Notes: generated by a model from the letters alone, not told the origin. DNA of 33,434 nucleotides from Thiocystis violascens (GCA_020721065.1 DYNM01000028.1:1-33434); one strand, 5' to 3'. Shown: positions 1 through 9,160, numbered from the stretch's first letter. Made by a program: numbers and translations.

Positions 1-722
1 GCAGTTGGAGTAGCGGGATCGCCATTCAAATTGGCGGTGAAATGGAGTTCTTCATGCACTTGTTTTAATTGCGCAACCGGAACCGCCGTATTCACAGTCA
101 ATTCCATTTGATGCTGCCAACCGGCGTTGTGCAGTTGCAGCGCAACGTCACGCAGCACCAGCGGTCTCACGTTGGGCTGGCGTTCATCTGTCAACTGGAA
201 GGTGCTATCGCTCAGGCTGACGTGACCGTGCGCCAAAAACCGCGTCAACGCTTCCGGCTGCGTTTTTAAGGCTTCAAATCCCTGTAAAAACCAGCGGTTA
301 TCGCGGCTGCGCACCACGTTTAATTCCGCACCGACGAGATGAAAACGCCGAAATTGCAGGCTGGCGCTGCGCCATGAACCCACCAGATCAAAATCAAGCT
401 CCAACGCGCTGGCAGTGAACGCAGGTGGCGCTGGTACGGGCGCATCGACATGAAAGTGCTGGAAAATTAAGCGCGGTTGCCAGTCGTGAAGCTGCACGGC
501 GAGCGCGTCAAAACTGACTTGATAACCGAGATGCCCGCTGAGTTGGGCGGCGAGGCTGGCGCGTTGATTGGCGGTGAGCGGCAGCGTTAAGCCAGTGATG
601 ACAAGAAGTAGCGCGGCGCTGAGTGTCGTCAGCAGCACCAGTGCCAGCGTCGCGGCGATAAGGCGGATGCTGTTCACGTTGCCCGGTGGCGCTGCGTTGG
701 CGAGACGATTGGTTGTGCGCAT
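1..722 (-). CDS. AsmA-superfamily (YhdP-like) envelope protein, N-terminal part; runs off the window
   Basis: An open frame reads leftward from an ATG at 720-722 and has no stop before the window edge, giving about 240 residues. The protein starts with a short polar stretch, then one strongly hydrophobic segment (about residues 19-45, IRLIAATLALVLL and following) typical of an inner-membrane anchor. After it comes a GHLGYQVSFDALAVQLHDW stretch and alternating beta-type sequence (PRLIFQHFHVD, LQFRRFHLVGAELNVVR). This layout matches the N-terminus of YhdP/TIGR02099 and related AsmA-like proteins, which bridge the periplasm and take part in phospholipid and outer-membrane homeostasis. The family assignment rests on layout and sequence style, not on a catalytic motif. 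No clear ribosome site precedes the ATG, so the exact start is uncertain. It is divergent from aroK. Confidence 0.72.
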   Translation of the reverse strand, partial: MRTTNRLANAAPPGNVNSIRLIAATLALVLLTTLSAALLLVITGLTLPLTANQRASLAAQLSGHLGYQVSFDALAVQLHDWQPRLIFQHFHVDAPVPAPPAFTASALELDFDLVGSWRSASLQFRRFHLVGAELNVVRSRDNRWFLQGFEALKTQPEALTRFLAHGHVSLSDSTFQLTDERQPNVRPLVLRDVALQLHNAGWQHQMELTVNTAVPVAQLKQVHEELHFTANLNGDPATPT

Positions 723-1002
723 GTGCTGGAATCGTGAGGCGGTGACAGTCAACCAAGATACGCAAAAGTTTGGTATCTGCGCTGGTTGCCCGCAATGGCG
801 TTGATCAGGATTGTGGTTATTTTTCGCCAGCGCCGGGGCGGATGTGTCGCTAGAATGGTCACAGTGATCAGTGACCGATGGTTTTTGATCTTCAATTTCA
901 GCGCACCAACGGCTGAAACACATCTTTTTTTTCATTCCTGCGCAGCGGCGAGCGGTTGAGTTCAACCCCGCCCTGCGCCGTCAAGCTGGCGTATTTTTCA
1001 CT
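723..1002. other. Divergent intergenic region between the YhdP-like gene and aroK
   Basis: These 280 bases separate two genes transcribed away from each other, so they should hold both promoters. I see no convincing sigma-70 pair. The main visible structure is the dyad at 857-876, listed separately. A T8 run at about 925-932 is not preceded by a stable hairpin. Confidence 0.5.
857..876. promoter_or_regulatory. Dyad GGTCAC-N8-GTGACC, possible operator
   Basis: Two perfect 6-base inverted arms flank an 8-base centre that itself contains the palindrome TGATCA. It lies 127 bases before aroK in the divergent interval. The dyad can be read directly. A regulator-binding role is only inferred, and a 6-base dyad can arise by chance. 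Confidence 0.25.
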
Positions 1003-1527
1003 ATGATGCGAGCACAGAACATTTTTATCGTCGGCCCGATGGGGGCTGGTAAAAGCACCGTAGGACGGCAACTTGCAGAGGCGTTGTCTTACACCTTCAA
1101 AGATAGCGATCAGGAGATTCAACGCCGCACCGGTGTTGATATTCCGACCATTTTTGAATTCGAGGGCGAGGCAGGGTTTCGCAATCGTGAGCGTCTGATG
1201 ATTGAGGAATTGGTCAGCGAGGAGCGCATCGTTTTGGCGACTGGCGGCGGCGCGATTCTTAGCCCCGAAAATCGCCAAAATCTTTCCGCTCGCGGCGTGG
1301 TGATTTATCTCCATTGCAGCGCCGAGCAGCAGCATTCACGCACGGCTCGGGATCGCAATCGCCCGTTGTTGGAAACGGAAGACCCGCTGGAAAAGCTCCG
1401 CGTGTTGATGGAAGAGCGCGAGCCGCTGTATCGCCAAGTTGCTGATTTTGTGGTCTCAACCGAGAAACGTGGCACCAGCTCGGTGATTAAAGAAATCATG
1501 CGCCGTCTGACTTCTGAAGACGCTTGA
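1003..1527 (+). CDS. aroK: Shikimate kinase
   Basis: Phosphorylates shikimate with ATP to shikimate 3-phosphate in the cytosolic chorismate pathway. The 174-residue protein has the P-loop GPMGAGKST at residues 11-19, the shikimate-site region FKDSDQEI near 33-40, and the GGGA turn (LATGGGAILS) near 80. The late RNRPLLE segment is the lid region of the family. Length is normal (about 170-175). Two adjacent ATG codons (1003 and 1006) are possible starts, and neither has a strong ribosome site. aroB begins 18 bases downstream, the usual aroK-aroB pairing in gammaproteobacteria, so the two are probably co-transcribed. Confidence 0.96.
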   Translation: MMRAQNIFIVGPMGAGKSTVGRQLAEALSYTFKDSDQEIQRRTGVDIPTIFEFEGEAGFRNRERLMIEELVSEERIVLATGGGAILSPENRQNLSARGVVIYLHCSAEQQHSRTARDRNRPLLETEDPLEKLRVLMEEREPLYRQVADFVVSTEKRGTSSVIKEIMRRLTSEDA

Positions 1528-1545
1528 GCGCGGAGATTGTCGATC

Positions 1546-2613
1546 ATGCACACGCTCACAGTTGATCTGGGATCGCGCAGTTATCCGATTCATATCGGCA
1601 GCGGGCTGCTGGCAGAGGCGGCGTTGTATCGCCCGCATCTGGCTGGCGCTCAGGTGTTGATTGTCACCAATGAGACGGTCGCGCCGTTGTATTTGGCGAC
1701 GCTGCGCTCGGCGCTGACCGGCGTCACCGTGCGCGAGGTGATTCTGCCCGACGGCGAGCAGTACAAAACGCTGGAGGTGTGGAACCAGATTTTTGACGCG
1801 CTGCTGACGGCGCGGATGAGCCGCGATTGCACGGTGATTGCGCTCGGCGGCGGCGTGATCGGCGATATGGCCGGATTTGCGGCTGCCTGTTATCAGCGCG
1901 GCGTCGCGTTCATTCAGGTGCCAACCACGCTGCTGGCGCAGGTCGATTCGTCGGTCGGCGGCAAAACCGGTGTCAATCATCCGCTGGGCAAAAACATGAT
2001 CGGCGCGTTTTATCAGCCTCGCGCCGTGATTGCCGACACGGCGACGCTCGCCACGCTGCCGCAGCGCGAGTTGTCGGCGGGATTGGCGGAGGTGCTGAAA
2101 TACGGTTTGATCCGCGATGCCGCGTTTTTAGATTGGCTGGAGGCGCAATTACCGGCGGTGCTGGCGCGAGAACCGGCGGCGCTGGCGCACGCGATCCGGC
2201 GCTCGTGCGAGGTGAAGGCGGAGATCGTTGCCGCCGATGAGCACGAATCTGGGCAGCGGGCGCTGCTCAATTTCGGTCACACCTTCGGCCATGCGATTGA
2301 AACCGGCACCGGTTACGGCAACTGGCTGCATGGTGAGGCGGTCGGCGCGGGGATGGTGCTGGCGGCGGATTTATCGGCGCGGCTGGGCTGGTTGACGGCG
2401 GAGGCGCTGGCGCGAGTGCGGCGGGTGATTGCTGCTGCGGGTTTGCCAGTTGCGCCGCCGAGCGATTTATCTGCCGAGCGGTTTTTGGAATTGATGGCGG
2501 TGGATAAAAAGGTGCTCAACGGTCAATTGCGGTTGGTGTTATTGCAGCAATTGGGTACGGCAGTTGTCACGGGTGAGGTGGCACCGGAATTATTACGCGC
2601 TACGCTGGATTAA
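1546..2613 (+). CDS. aroB: 3-dehydroquinate synthase
   Basis: Converts DAHP to 3-dehydroquinate, an NAD- and metal-dependent cyclisation that makes the first ring of the shikimate pathway. The protein has about 355 residues. Visible signatures are [11 protein letters not shown] (NAD-binding turn), [29 protein letters not shown], and the metal-ligand segment [12 protein letters not shown] chose the ATG at 1546 because GGAG (1532-1535) sits 10 bases before it. The in-frame TTG at 1537 is only one base from that ribosome site. The N-terminus ([18 protein letters not shown]) aligns by eye with known AroB starts. It follows aroK closely and is followed after 28 bases by a small unknown gene. Confidence 0.97.
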   Translation: MHTLTVDLGSRSYPIHIGSGLLAEAALYRPHLAGAQVLIVTNETVAPLYLATLRSALTGVTVREVILPDGEQYKTLEVWNQIFDALLTARMSRDCTVIALGGGVIGDMAGFAAACYQRGVAFIQVPTTLLAQVDSSVGGKTGVNHPLGKNMIGAFYQPRAVIADTATLATLPQRELSAGLAEVLKYGLIRDAAFLDWLEAQLPAVLAREPAALAHAIRRSCEVKAEIVAADEHESGQRALLNFGHTFGHAIETGTGYGNWLHGEAVGAGMVLAADLSARLGWLTAEALARVRRVIAAAGLPVAPPSDLSAERFLELMAVDKKVLNGQLRLVLLQQLGTAVVTGEVAPELLRATLD

Positions 2614-2641
2614 ATGTGCGGTTTCAATTGAGGAAATTTTG

Positions 2642-3106
2642 ATGAACATTGACAATAACGTGATTCATGCACTCATCAATCGCGCCCAAAGCACGAAATC
2701 GTCTGTCCGTGCTGATGAATCTGCGTCATTCGCTACTGCGCTGGCGGAGAATACTCAGGAAGCGAATAGAAATACCACCGTTAAGCCGCTTGAAAAGTAC
2801 GATTTCTCGAATATGACGCCGATAGAATTCCGTGACACTATAAATGAACTCATCAGCGCCGGACAATTGACTCTTGATAACACCTCGCCATTGCTTGGCA
2901 TGATGCCTTCGCCATTATCCAAGGTGCATTTCGACGGCGCTATGCCAGCATCTGCTTATCAAGCAGTGAATTTTTTTGCCAAGATTCAGGAGGGTATTGA
3001 CGGAGCGTTGTCGCGCAATGAAAAAAAGAGCGCAGAAGGTTTGCATCAAGCTGCCAATGCTTTACGGCGCATTCAAGGACAGGTGAGGATCAATTCGCAG
3101 ACCTAG
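2642..3106 (+). CDS. Small protein of unknown function downstream of aroB
   Basis: A 154-residue soluble, polar protein that I do not recognise. It starts at an ATG with GAGGAA upstream and is probably the last gene of the aroK-aroB transcript, ending just before a strong terminator. No signal peptide or membrane segment is visible. The N-terminal half is rich in N, S, T and A (likely flexible). The central part, YDFSNMTPIEFRDTINELI, looks like a folded helical core. The C-terminal part (FFAKIQEGIDGALSRNEKK, then LHQAANALRRIQGQ) is helical and amphipathic. In many gammaproteobacteria a damX gene follows aroB, and this protein lacks the SPOR and membrane features of DamX. Confidence 0.8.
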   Translation: MNIDNNVIHALINRAQSTKSSVRADESASFATALAENTQEANRNTTVKPLEKYDFSNMTPIEFRDTINELISAGQLTLDNTSPLLGMMPSPLSKVHFDGAMPASAYQAVNFFAKIQEGIDGALSRNEKKSAEGLHQAANALRRIQGQVRINSQT

Positions 3107-3108
3107 CA

Positions 3109-3137
3109 AAAAAAAGCCGGGATTTCCGGCTTTTTTT
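3109..3137. terminator. Bidirectional rho-independent terminator
   Basis: A perfect inverted repeat: an A-run plus GCCGG (3116-3120), loop GATTT, then CCGGC (3126-3130) plus a T7 run. The flanking A and T runs make it a valid terminator on both strands. It lies between the 3' ends of the convergent unknown gene (ends 3106) and amgK (ends 3139), so one hairpin serves both. Confidence 0.92.
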
Positions 3138-3138
3138 A

Positions 3139-4125
3139 TCAATAAAACGGCAGCACTCGTTTAATTAAAAACTCCTGCAACGCATTCAATTCAGGATCGC
3201 GCCCCGCGACCGCCACGAGATAATTCAAAATGCGCGGCACATCAGCGAGATATTGCGATTTGCCGTCGCGCAAATGCAGCCGCGCAAAGATGCCGCACAC
3301 TTTGAGATGCCGCTGCATTCCCATCCGATCAAACCAGCGCAGAAATTGCTCCGGCTGCGCCGTCCGCAAAATCCCCGTTTGCCGAGCGAGCTGGTGATAA
3401 CCGAGCGCCCATTCCGTCACCCGCTGCTCTGGCCACGCGATGTAGCAATCGCGCAACAGCGATACCAGATCGTAAGTCACCGGCCCCAGCACCGCGTCCT
3501 GAAAATCCAACACGCCGGGATTGGCGCTGGCGGTGAACATCAGGTTGCGCGAGTGAAAATCGCGGTGAACGCAGACCTGCGGTTGTTCAAGCGCGTTGGC
3601 AATCAACAGGTTATTGACCTGCGCCAGCAGCGTTTGCTCGGCAGCAGTCAGCTCTAAACCGAGCAATTTTTCAATAAACCATTCATTAAACAGCGCCAGC
3701 TCGCGTTGTAAAAATGCCGCATCGTAAACGGGCAAGTCGGCAGTCGCGCCGCAGGTTTGAATGATCGCCAGTGCGCCGAGCGCGTCGCCGTACAGCCGGT
3801 CGGCAGTGGCGGCGGTGAGCACGTCGAGATAAGTCTGGTTGCCAAAATCGGTGAGCAGTAAAAAGCCTTGCGTTTGATCTGCGGCATAAATCTCCGGCGT
3901 GTTGAGACCGATGCCGCGCCAGTCCCGCGCTAACGCGGCAAAGCGTCCGCAATGTTCCGGCGGCGGCGCGTCCATCACAATCAAGGTGCGCTCCGGCTGG
4001 GTGACGCGCCAATAGCGGCGAAAACTGGCATCCGCTGAAGCTGGCGCGAGCGTCCAGTCGTCCGTGTGCAGTTGCGCGGTCAGCCAGTCGCGCAGGGCGT
4101 GGTGTCGGTCAGAAAAATCAATCAC
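3139..4125 (-). CDS. amgK: Aminoglycoside-phosphotransferase-fold sugar kinase, AmgK-like
   Basis: A 328-residue kinase of the COG3178 family. In Pseudomonas the AmgK member phosphorylates N-acetylmuramate/N-acetylglucosamine at C1 for peptidoglycan recycling. Seen here: the nucleotide-site region ASFRRYWRV and TLIVMDAPP, the hinge-side LLLTDFGNQTYLD, the catalytic loop VCVHRDFHSRNLMF, and the metal-binding GVLDFQDAVLGPVTYDLVSLLRD. The start is a GTG at 4123-4125, supported by GGAG seven bases upstream. It is divergent from lptD, the same position amgK has beside lptD-surA in Pseudomonas. The uridylyltransferase partner murU, normally next to it, is not in this window. The gene symbol rests on family and context, and the exact sugar substrate is inferred. 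Confidence 0.85.
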   Translation of the reverse strand: MIDFSDRHHALRDWLTAQLHTDDWTLAPASADASFRRYWRVTQPERTLIVMDAPPPEHCGRFAALARDWRGIGLNTPEIYAADQTQGFLLLTDFGNQTYLDVLTAATADRLYGDALGALAIIQTCGATADLPVYDAAFLQRELALFNEWFIEKLLGLELTAAEQTLLAQVNNLLIANALEQPQVCVHRDFHSRNLMFTASANPGVLDFQDAVLGPVTYDLVSLLRDCYIAWPEQRVTEWALGYHQLARQTGILRTAQPEQFLRWFDRMGMQRHLKVCGIFARLHLRDGKSQYLADVPRILNYLVAVAGRDPELNALQEFLIKRVLPFY

Positions 4126-4255
4126 TTAATAACTCCAGTTGGGCGCAAAATGGCAGCCGTCGCCGTCCATTGAGATTGCTGATAAAACCAGTCTGTGCCA
4201 TGTTTGCAGCATCACATCCATGCGTCCACCACCAGCCACGAGCTTGTTCATTGCA

Positions 4256-6841
4256 ATGCCAATTTTGGTTGATCTCAAACGCAGTGCGTGGGCGATGCTT
4301 GTCGTGACCACTGTCACCTCGGCAACCGCTGCCGCTGCGCCCCCAATGATTTCCGAGCCGCCGCCGGTTCCCGCATTGATGCCCATCTCGCCCGTTGCAA
4401 ATGGCGCGGTTCCGCTCAATGCCCCTCAGCGCATTCCCGCGTCCAGCGTCACTCAACGCCCCCTGTTGCCGCCATTAACGGTCAGCGCCCCGACACTGCC
4501 GACGTTGCTGCCGAGTGTGGCGTTGCCAGCGTCAGCAGCGGCGACCACCGCATTGCCGCTATTGAATGAAGCATTTTTGCAGTTACACGCTGATCCCAAA
4601 CAACAGGAGTTGCGTTTGCACGACAACCTGCTGTGGGACGTGTGCGGAGCGCGTCCGGGCGCTGCGCCGATCAGTGCGCAGGTGCAAATCATGGCGGCGA
4701 AAAGCCAGCCGCTGGACATCAGCGCCAATCGCATGGATGGCGATCAACACAACGGCATCGTGCAATTGCAGGGCGACATCGAATTACGCCAAACCGACCG
4801 CCTGTTGGCAGCAGATTGGGCGCGATATGACCGCCGCAGCGGTCAGATTGACGCCGCTGGCGCGTTGTTTTTAGACACGCCGGGCTTGCGCCTGACCGGT
4901 GATGCCGCGCAATACAATCTCAACACCCAACACGGCAGCATTGATCATGCGCAATATCGACTCTCAGGTGCTGCCAACGTGCGCGGTGCGGCCGAACGGG
5001 CGTGGGTATTGCCAAATCAAGTGAGCCGTTATCAACACCTTTGGTATACGACTTGCCCGCCGGGACAAGCGGATTGGTCATTGCACGCGAGTGAATTGGA
5101 AATTGATCAAGTCAGTGGCATGGGTACAGCGCGTCATGCGCGGATTCAAATTGGAGCCGTGCCCATTTTGTATAGCCCTTATTTGAGTTTTCCAATTGAT
5201 GGGCGTCGCCGCACAGGTTGGTTAATTCCCAGCTTTGGTTCATCAGATGAAACCGGCACCGACATCACGCTGCCGTATTATTTGAATTTAGCACCGAATA
5301 CAGACGCCACGATAACGCCACGTTATATGAGTGAACGCGGGTTAATGTTGGGAGCGCAATGGCGTTATCTCAATACGATGCAAGAATTAGAAATGAATGC
5401 TGAAGTATTGCCGCATGATCAACGCGATACGGAACAAGGCTTACGAGACGCGGTGCGGATTAAACAGCACGGTCAATTCAACGCCCATTGGAGTTCAAGC
5501 ATTGATTATGCCGCCGTATCGGATGATCAGTATTTACAAGATTTTGGCAATCGTTTAGACATTACCAGCGTGCGTAATCTCGAACGTCGCGCTGATTTGA
5601 ATTACAGCGGCACGGGTTGGCAATTATTAACGCGGATGCACGAATTCCAAACGGTTGATTCCACCATTGCACCCGCCGAGCGCCCGTATGGGCAATTGCC
5701 ACATCTTGCATTGCAATTAGACCCTTGGCGCTGGCACGGTTGGGAAACGCAATTTGATAGCCAATATGATTATTTCGATCACAATTCTGCCGTGCATGGC
5801 AGTCGTTTAGTCACCGTGCCATCAATTCGGTTTCCGCTGCGCCGCAGTGCCGGTTATTTCATTCCGCGCTTGCGGTTATTTCATACTGAATACAACTTAG
5901 TTGATCAAACACCCGGCTGGTCAGAACAACCGTCTCAACTGATTCCCAGTGCCGATGTCGATACAAAATTGATTTTTGAACGGCAAACAAATTGGTTTGG
6001 TCATTCAACATTGCAAACATTGGAACCGCGCATTTATTATGTGCGCACCGCTTATGCCAATCAAGCTGAGAATCCGCGTTTTGATACCACCGCTTTAGAT
6101 TTTAGTTTTGCCAGTTTATTCCGCGCTAATCGCTTTACTGGCTATGATCGCATTAGTGATGAAAACCGGCTGACGGTGGGCGTAACCTCGCGCACCATAA
6201 CTGATCGCAGCGGAGAAGAATTATTCCGCGCCAGTTTAGGACAGGTGTTTTATTTCGCTGATCGGCGCGTCCAACTCAGTGCAGATGAAATTGAAGATGC
6301 ACAAATTTCATCAGTAGCGGGTGAATTAGCAGCGCAATTGAGTCGCAATTGGAGCACGGTGGTTAGTGCGCAATGGAACCCTAATCGGACATTAAATGCT
6401 GCGCCGCAGGTAGACCAATTATTATTAACTGTAGCGGATACAGAACGCTCGTGGGAAAAGCAGATCGTGCAATTGCGTTATGTGCCCGATTCCGATCATT
6501 TATTGACCTTTGGTTATCACTATAATCTGGGCAGTCAAGCCGCTGAACGTTATGAAGACATGGATATTGCTTTTCAATTGCCGTTGGGAACACGAGTGAA
6601 ATTGATCGGGCGCTGGCTGTATTCAATTCTGAATGATGAAACGGTTGAAGCCTTTGCGGGAGTGGAAGTTGGGCGCTGTTGCTGGCGACTGCGATTGCTG
6701 GGGCAACATTTGAAACGCGATGCAGAGACGCCCGGTAATACCAGTGTGATGTTGCAATTGGAATTAGCGGGGCTGGGGTCGTTTGGAAATCGTATTGATC
6801 AATTGCTCGAACGAGGAATTTATGGCTATCACGCGAACTAA
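4256..6841 (+). CDS. lptD: LPS-assembly outer-membrane protein LptD
   Basis: Outer-membrane beta-barrel that, with LptE, inserts lipopolysaccharide into the outer leaflet. I take the ATG at 4256 (861 residues), which gives a short basic start and a hydrophobic signal peptide (WAMLVVTTVTSATAAAAPP). An in-frame ATG at 4220 is an alternative. After a proline/alanine-rich linker comes the OstA jellyroll (QLQGDIELRQTDRLLAADWARYD), then the long barrel with many alternating aromatic strands. Cysteines near residues 129 and 266, plus the adjacent pair in VGRCCWRL near 808, match the disulfide pattern of LptD. Codon choice shifts to T/A-ending codons from about 5000 onward. The 3' end overlaps surA by 20 bases, so the two are co-expressed. 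Confidence 0.95.
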   Translation: MPILVDLKRSAWAMLVVTTVTSATAAAAPPMISEPPPVPALMPISPVANGAVPLNAPQRIPASSVTQRPLLPPLTVSAPTLPTLLPSVALPASAAATTALPLLNEAFLQLHADPKQQELRLHDNLLWDVCGARPGAAPISAQVQIMAAKSQPLDISANRMDGDQHNGIVQLQGDIELRQTDRLLAADWARYDRRSGQIDAAGALFLDTPGLRLTGDAAQYNLNTQHGSIDHAQYRLSGAANVRGAAERAWVLPNQVSRYQHLWYTTCPPGQADWSLHASELEIDQVSGMGTARHARIQIGAVPILYSPYLSFPIDGRRRTGWLIPSFGSSDETGTDITLPYYLNLAPNTDATITPRYMSERGLMLGAQWRYLNTMQELEMNAEVLPHDQRDTEQGLRDAVRIKQHGQFNAHWSSSIDYAAVSDDQYLQDFGNRLDITSVRNLERRADLNYSGTGWQLLTRMHEFQTVDSTIAPAERPYGQLPHLALQLDPWRWHGWETQFDSQYDYFDHNSAVHGSRLVTVPSIRFPLRRSAGYFIPRLRLFHTEYNLVDQTPGWSEQPSQLIPSADVDTKLIFERQTNWFGHSTLQTLEPRIYYVRTAYANQAENPRFDTTALDFSFASLFRANRFTGYDRISDENRLTVGVTSRTITDRSGEELFRASLGQVFYFADRRVQLSADEIEDAQISSVAGELAAQLSRNWSTVVSAQWNPNRTLNAAPQVDQLLLTVADTERSWEKQIVQLRYVPDSDHLLTFGYHYNLGSQAAERYEDMDIAFQLPLGTRVKLIGRWLYSILNDETVEAFAGVEVGRCCWRLRLLGQHLKRDAETPGNTSVMLQLELAGLGSFGNRIDQLLERGIYGYHAN

Positions 6842-8177
6842 AACAGTTGTCGGTTGTCAGTTGTCAGTTGTCAGTTGGGGGGTTTTAGCCCACAGTTGGC
6901 TATTCTTTATTGCTTTATTTGTGTTCAGCTCCGCTGTTTTGTCTCAGCCCGGCAGCGAATCGCTTGATGCAATTATTGCAGTGGTAAATGATGATGTGGT
7001 GGTGCGCAGTGAATTGAATAAAGAAATCAATTTAGTGTTGCCGCAATTGCGCCAGCAAGGCACCGCCGAGCCGCCTCGCGCACAATTGGAAAAACAGGTT
7101 TTAGATCGACTAATTTTGAAACGGTTGCAGCGGCAACGTGCGAAAGAATTGGGTATTGAAATTGATGATGCAACATTAAATGAAGCGGTGATGAATATCG
7201 CTAAACGCAATAATCTTTCTATTGAGGATTTACAGCGCACGCTGGAAGCCGGCGGAATTCGGTTTGCCGATTTCCGCGACGATACGCGCTCGCAAATCCT
7301 CACCAATCGTCTGCAAAGTCAGGAAGTGGTTAGCAAAATTCGCGTCACCGAGCCGGAAATCGACCGCTTTTTGGCGAAGGAAGCGGGGCGCTTGGTTGAG
7401 CGTGAGCAGGTGCGGTTGCAGCATATTTTGCTGGCGCTGCCCGACAATCCGACGCCGGAACAGCTCAAAACCGTTGAAACCAAAGCCAATCGTTTGGTGG
7501 CGGAATTGCGGCGCGGTGCCGATTTCAGTGAGATGGCGGTGCGCGAGTCGGAAGGGCGTAACGCGCTGGAAGGCGGCGATCTCGGTTGGTTTGAAATGGG
7601 CGCGGTGCCGGCGCTGGTGGGCGATTTGGCGACCACGTTGGCGGCCGGTGAAGTCAGCAATCCGCTGCGCAATCCCAGCGGCTTTCACATCATCAAACTG
7701 CGTGAAATCAAAGGTGCTGCGCCCAAAAATGTCAGCCAAACCAAGGCGCGTCACATCCTGATTCGCACCAATGAGCTGGTTTCCGATGAAGACGCGAAAC
7801 GGCGCTTGCTGCAATTGCGCGGGCGGATCGTCAGCGGTGAGGATTTCGCCACGCTCGCTCGCGCACATTCTGATGACACTGGCTCGGCGCTCAAAGGTGG
7901 CGATCTCGGCTGGGTCTCGCCCGGCGACACGGTGCCGGATTTTGAGCAGGCAATGGCGGCACTCGCGCCCAACGCGGTCAGTGAGCCGGTGAAAACGCCG
8001 TTTGGCTGGCATCTGGTGCAGGTGTTGGAACGGCGCTCGCAAGATACCAGCGTCGATTTGTTGCGGCTCAAAGCGCGGGAAGCGTTGCAGCGGCGTAAAG
8101 GGGAAGAAGCAATTGAAGAGTGGCTGCGGCAACTGCGCGATGAGGCGTATGTCGAGCTGCGACTGGAGGCGGAATGA
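6822..8177 (+). CDS. surA: Periplasmic chaperone / peptidyl-prolyl isomerase SurA
   Basis: Chaperone that escorts outer-membrane proteins, LptD among them, through the periplasm. The ATG at 6822 has GAGGAA just upstream and gives 451 residues with an unusually long N-terminus. The hydrophobic signal core is near residues 19-41 and cleavage is probably near the SSAVLSQ segment. The SurA N-domain follows ([19 protein letters not shown]). Two parvulin PpiC domains are visible, beginning at [13 protein letters not shown] and [13 protein letters not shown], each ending in a GGDLGW and GFHII/GWHLV pair. Residues 9-20 are encoded by a tandem heptamer (see the repeat at 6846-6880). Composition changes abruptly near 7230, from T/A-rich to G/C-rich codons. 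The stop overlaps the pdxA start (ATGA). Confidence 0.96.
   Translation: MAITRTKTVVGCQLSVVSWGVLAHSWLFFIALFVFSSAVLSQPGSESLDAIIAVVNDDVVVRSELNKEINLVLPQLRQQGTAEPPRAQLEKQVLDRLILKRLQRQRAKELGIEIDDATLNEAVMNIAKRNNLSIEDLQRTLEAGGIRFADFRDDTRSQILTNRLQSQEVVSKIRVTEPEIDRFLAKEAGRLVEREQVRLQHILLALPDNPTPEQLKTVETKANRLVAELRRGADFSEMAVRESEGRNALEGGDLGWFEMGAVPALVGDLATTLAAGEVSNPLRNPSGFHIIKLREIKGAAPKNVSQTKARHILIRTNELVSDEDAKRRLLQLRGRIVSGEDFATLARAHSDDTGSALKGGDLGWVSPGDTVPDFEQAMAALAPNAVSEPVKTPFGWHLVQVLERRSQDTSVDLLRLKAREALQRRKGEEAIEEWLRQLRDEAYVELRLEAE
6846..6880 (+). repeat. Tandem heptamer GTTGTCA inside the surA signal sequence
   Basis: Four consecutive 7-base units (GTTGTCG, then GTTGTCA three times) are followed by a partial fifth (GTTGGGG). 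The array lies inside the surA frame just after the start and encodes [10 protein letters not shown]. Because 7 is not a multiple of 3, loss or gain of one unit would break the surA frame. Heptanucleotide tandem repeats of this kind are known from cyanobacterial and some proteobacterial genomes, usually between genes. Confidence 0.9.
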
Positions 8178-9160
8178 CAGGAACAATCAAACGCTTGGCG
8201 CTCACGCCCGGCGAACCCGCAGGAATTGGACCGGATTTAGTGGTGCGATTGGCGGCTGGCAGTGGTCAGGCGGCAACAACCCAACTCGTCGTCATCGCCG
8301 ATCCCGATCTGCTCGCAGCACGGGCGCAACAACTCGGTTTGACGCTGACGCTGCTGCCGTTTGATCCCGAAGCCGCGCCAGCTCTGAACCCGCCGCGCAG
8401 CTTGACGGTTATGCCCGTTGCGCTGCGCCAGCCCGTCACGCCCGGCGTGTTGAATGCCGCCAATGCTGAATATGTGTTGGAAACGCTGGCGCGAGCTTGC
8501 GACGGCTGTTTGGACGACACCTTCGCCGGACTCGTCACTGCTCCCGTTCACAAAGGCATCATCAACGACGCCGGGCTGCCGTTCACCGGTCACACCGAAT
8601 TCCTCGCCGACCGCTGCGCCGCCACGCCCGTCATGCTATTAGCCACGCCAGAACTGCGCGTCGCCTTAGTCACCACCCATCTCCCGTTGACCGCAGTCAG
8701 CTCTGCCATCACCGCCGCGCATTTGACGCAAGTCTTGACCATCATCCACCACGATCTGCGCCACCGCTTCGGCATCGCAGCACCGCGTCTGCGCGTGTGC
8801 GGCCTCAATCCTCATGCCGGCGAAAACGGACATCTGGGACGCGAAGAGCTCGACATCATCATCCCGGTGCTCACCGCGCTGCGAGCGCAGGGCATGAACA
8901 TTGAAGGCCCGGTGCCAGCGGATACCGCTTTTGTGGCAGAGCATTTGGCGCACACCGACGTCATCGTCACGATGTATCACGATCAAGGCCTGCCCGTGCT
9001 CAAACATCTCGGCTTCGGTCGCGCCGTCAACGTCACCCTCGGCCTACCGATTGTGCGCACCTCCGTCGATCACGGCACCGCGCTCACGCTGGCCGGCACC
9101 GACCGCGCCGATCTCGGCAGTTTGTACGCCGCGCTCACCCTCGCGCAGACGCTGGTTTAA
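8174..9160 (+). CDS. pdxA: 4-hydroxythreonine-4-phosphate dehydrogenase
   Basis: Oxidises 4-phosphohydroxy-L-threonine in the DXP-dependent branch of vitamin B6 synthesis, as an NAD- and divalent-metal-dependent enzyme in the cytosol. The 328-residue protein begins with the family signature [16 protein letters not shown]. It continues with [27 protein letters not shown] (metal/substrate site), the ALVTTHLPL segment, [14 protein letters not shown], and [17 protein letters not shown] with the metal-binding histidine. Its ATG overlaps the surA stop by four bases, so it is translationally coupled. The rsmA (ksgA) gene that often follows pdxA is absent here; a DUF1841 gene comes next. Confidence 0.97.
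   Translation: MTGTIKRLALTPGEPAGIGPDLVVRLAAGSGQAATTQLVVIADPDLLAARAQQLGLTLTLLPFDPEAAPALNPPRSLTVMPVALRQPVTPGVLNAANAEYVLETLARACDGCLDDTFAGLVTAPVHKGIINDAGLPFTGHTEFLADRCAATPVMLLATPELRVALVTTHLPLTAVSSAITAAHLTQVLTIIHHDLRHRFGIAAPRLRVCGLNPHAGENGHLGREELDIIIPVLTALRAQGMNIEGPVPADTAFVAEHLAHTDVIVTMYHDQGLPVLKHLGFGRAVNVTLGLPIVRTSVDHGTALTLAGTDRADLGSLYAALTLAQTLV

Noticed and set aside
508..795. Minus-strand frame of 95 codons near the left end
   Set aside because: It overlaps the YhdP-like frame, which reads through to the window edge with a clear membrane segment; the 95-residue product is R/H/Q-rich as shadow frames are.
1456..1980. Minus-strand frame of 174 codons over the aroK-aroB junction
   Set aside because: It lies opposite two unmistakable enzymes, and its product has shadow-type composition.
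7230..8186. Long antisense open frame (318 codons) opposite surA
   Set aside because: It mirrors the G/C-rich part of surA, its product is low in hydrophobic-core patterning and rich in R/Q/H, and surA on the other strand has clear domains.
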